The translations under genes were made by a program, and so were the position numbers. Source: Euleptes europaea (taxonomy: Eukaryota; Chordata; Lepidosauria; Squamata; Sphaerodactylidae). Taken from it: a DNA stretch of 64,000 nucleotides. Position 1 is the stretch's first letter, and every line of letters starts with the position of its first letter. Positions 63,194 to 64,000 of this stretch are shown in pieces. Location: positions 14,081,821 to 14,145,820 of the forward strand of contig NC_079312.1 of NCBI RefSeq assembly GCF_029931775.1, read 5' to 3'. The notes under the pieces were generated by a model that worked only from the letters and a program-made list of their open reading frames with translations, was not told the origin of the DNA and did no database searches.

Positions 63194-64000
63194 CTGTGGA
63201 AGGAAAAGAGAGATGATGTTACTCGAGACTAGGAAACTAAAATAAGGATTAGGGTGGGGGTAAAAACATGATCGGTTGCACATCATCAGCTGATCGATCA
63301 GCGGACAGCCTATTGTTTGACGAATGTGAAATGTTAAGCAACATTCCAAATGTGACCTGTGGGTGGCAGCGTCCCTTTTTAGCATAATTCTGGCAAGGAC
63401 AGGAAAAGATCCCTGAGTCTTGCATGTGTCAGGGGCAACCCTGTAAATATTCCCCTGCTAGCTCCTTGCTAGACTGGCAGACACCCCCAAACAGGAAGAT
63501 TGGCCTGCTGCAAACTTAGAACTGTCCTTGGGGATTTTATAGTCAGATGGATGGAAGAGAAGAACAGGACAGTGGGCAGTTCTCATTTGTAGAAACCAGA
63601 CCTTATACAAGTTATAACAATTCTTTTTCTAAAAAGGTGGGTTTCATTGTTTACACAATTATTTACTACATTTATACTCTGCCTTTCTCCGCTGTCGAGC
63701 CCGTGGTGAGCTCCTCAGATCAGACTGGGACTATGGTTGGTGGTGGCTTCCTTGGCTGGCTCGTGGACCAGATAAGAACTCTCAAGGGACCAGATCCAGC
63801 CTGCAGACCATATGTTTGACACCCCTGCTTTAGTCTCTGCGCCTTTTGTTTCTTTCCACAACATGGACTTTCTACAACTTAATGACGACAGTCTGACTAC
63901 CCCATGCTGGGGAGAGGGGGAGGGGAAGATGCCTTTTAAAATATCTTTTTTTATGTTTTCTCTCATAAAGCCCTTTTTAGCTTTTTACGGTGTGATTTTA

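Larger units (their letters stand above)
57330..64000. repeat. Segmental duplication, copy B
   Basis: Direct repeat of 37440-43604, running to the right edge of the window at a point only about 46 bp short of the chromovirus insertion site of copy A. Copy B has gained a Sauria-type SINE (57704) and an L1 (59689). It lacks about 560 bp present in copy A at about 42975-43535. Its zinc-finger exon is decayed. Confidence 0.88.

Overview
The window looks like one 64 kb stretch of a squamate reptile genome, most likely a lizard. Two things point there. The coding content is SCAN/C2H2 zinc-finger genes plus a HARBI1-like gene, all split by introns. The repeats are a squamate mixture: Sauria-type SINEs, BovB and CR1-like LINEs, a MIR/CORE-type SINE, a tRNA-Ala-like SINE, 5S-rRNA-headed SINEs with a BovB tail, hAT elements and L1. 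A gecko is possible, but I cannot fix the species.

Genes, left to right. (1) 221-1475, minus: the first two coding exons of a SCAN gene whose zinc-finger exon would lie beyond the left edge. (2) 16153-20249, plus: a complete SCAN-zinc-finger gene in three exons, 636 codons by splice-phase arithmetic, in head-to-head orientation with gene 1. (3) 25222-31725, plus: a two-exon PIF/Harbinger transposase-derived (HARBI1-like) gene, 422 codons, with a CCAAT/CRE/GC-box promoter-like region upstream and a 5.2 kb intron full of nested repeats. (4) 32225-32662: an orphan, broken zinc-finger fragment. (5) 40349-54141, minus: a third SCAN-zinc-finger gene, assembled here from exons at 54141-53380, 50714-50588 and 42144-40349. 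All three splice phases agree and give 894 codons. (6) 63193-61415, minus: a decayed paralogue of the zinc-finger exon of gene 5. It lies in a direct segmental duplication (about 37.4-43.6 kb against 57.3-64.0 kb).

The second intron of gene 5 holds a young Ty3/Gypsy chromovirus (43650-50175). It has 300-bp LTRs about 1% apart, a 5-bp target duplication, gag, and pol with a chromodomain, and it lies antisense to the host gene. It is a broken copy and is treated as a fossil.

The least expected signal is a set of short, palindromic, retroposed repeats flanked by 12-14 bp target duplications (23672-24500, 29120-29866, 51248-51378, 55302-55523 and weaker relatives). Several carry what reads as a hammerhead ribozyme core: CTGANGA, helix II, GAAA, a self-complementary helix III, U-H, and a matching helix I. 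They resemble the ribozyme-bearing arms of Penelope-like elements. At 23.8-24.4 kb the loop of one palindrome has grown into a minisatellite.

The remaining sequence is mostly old repeats. No tRNA, rRNA or other classical RNA gene, CRISPR array or operon was found. SINE heads resembling tRNA and 5S rRNA are part of the repeats.
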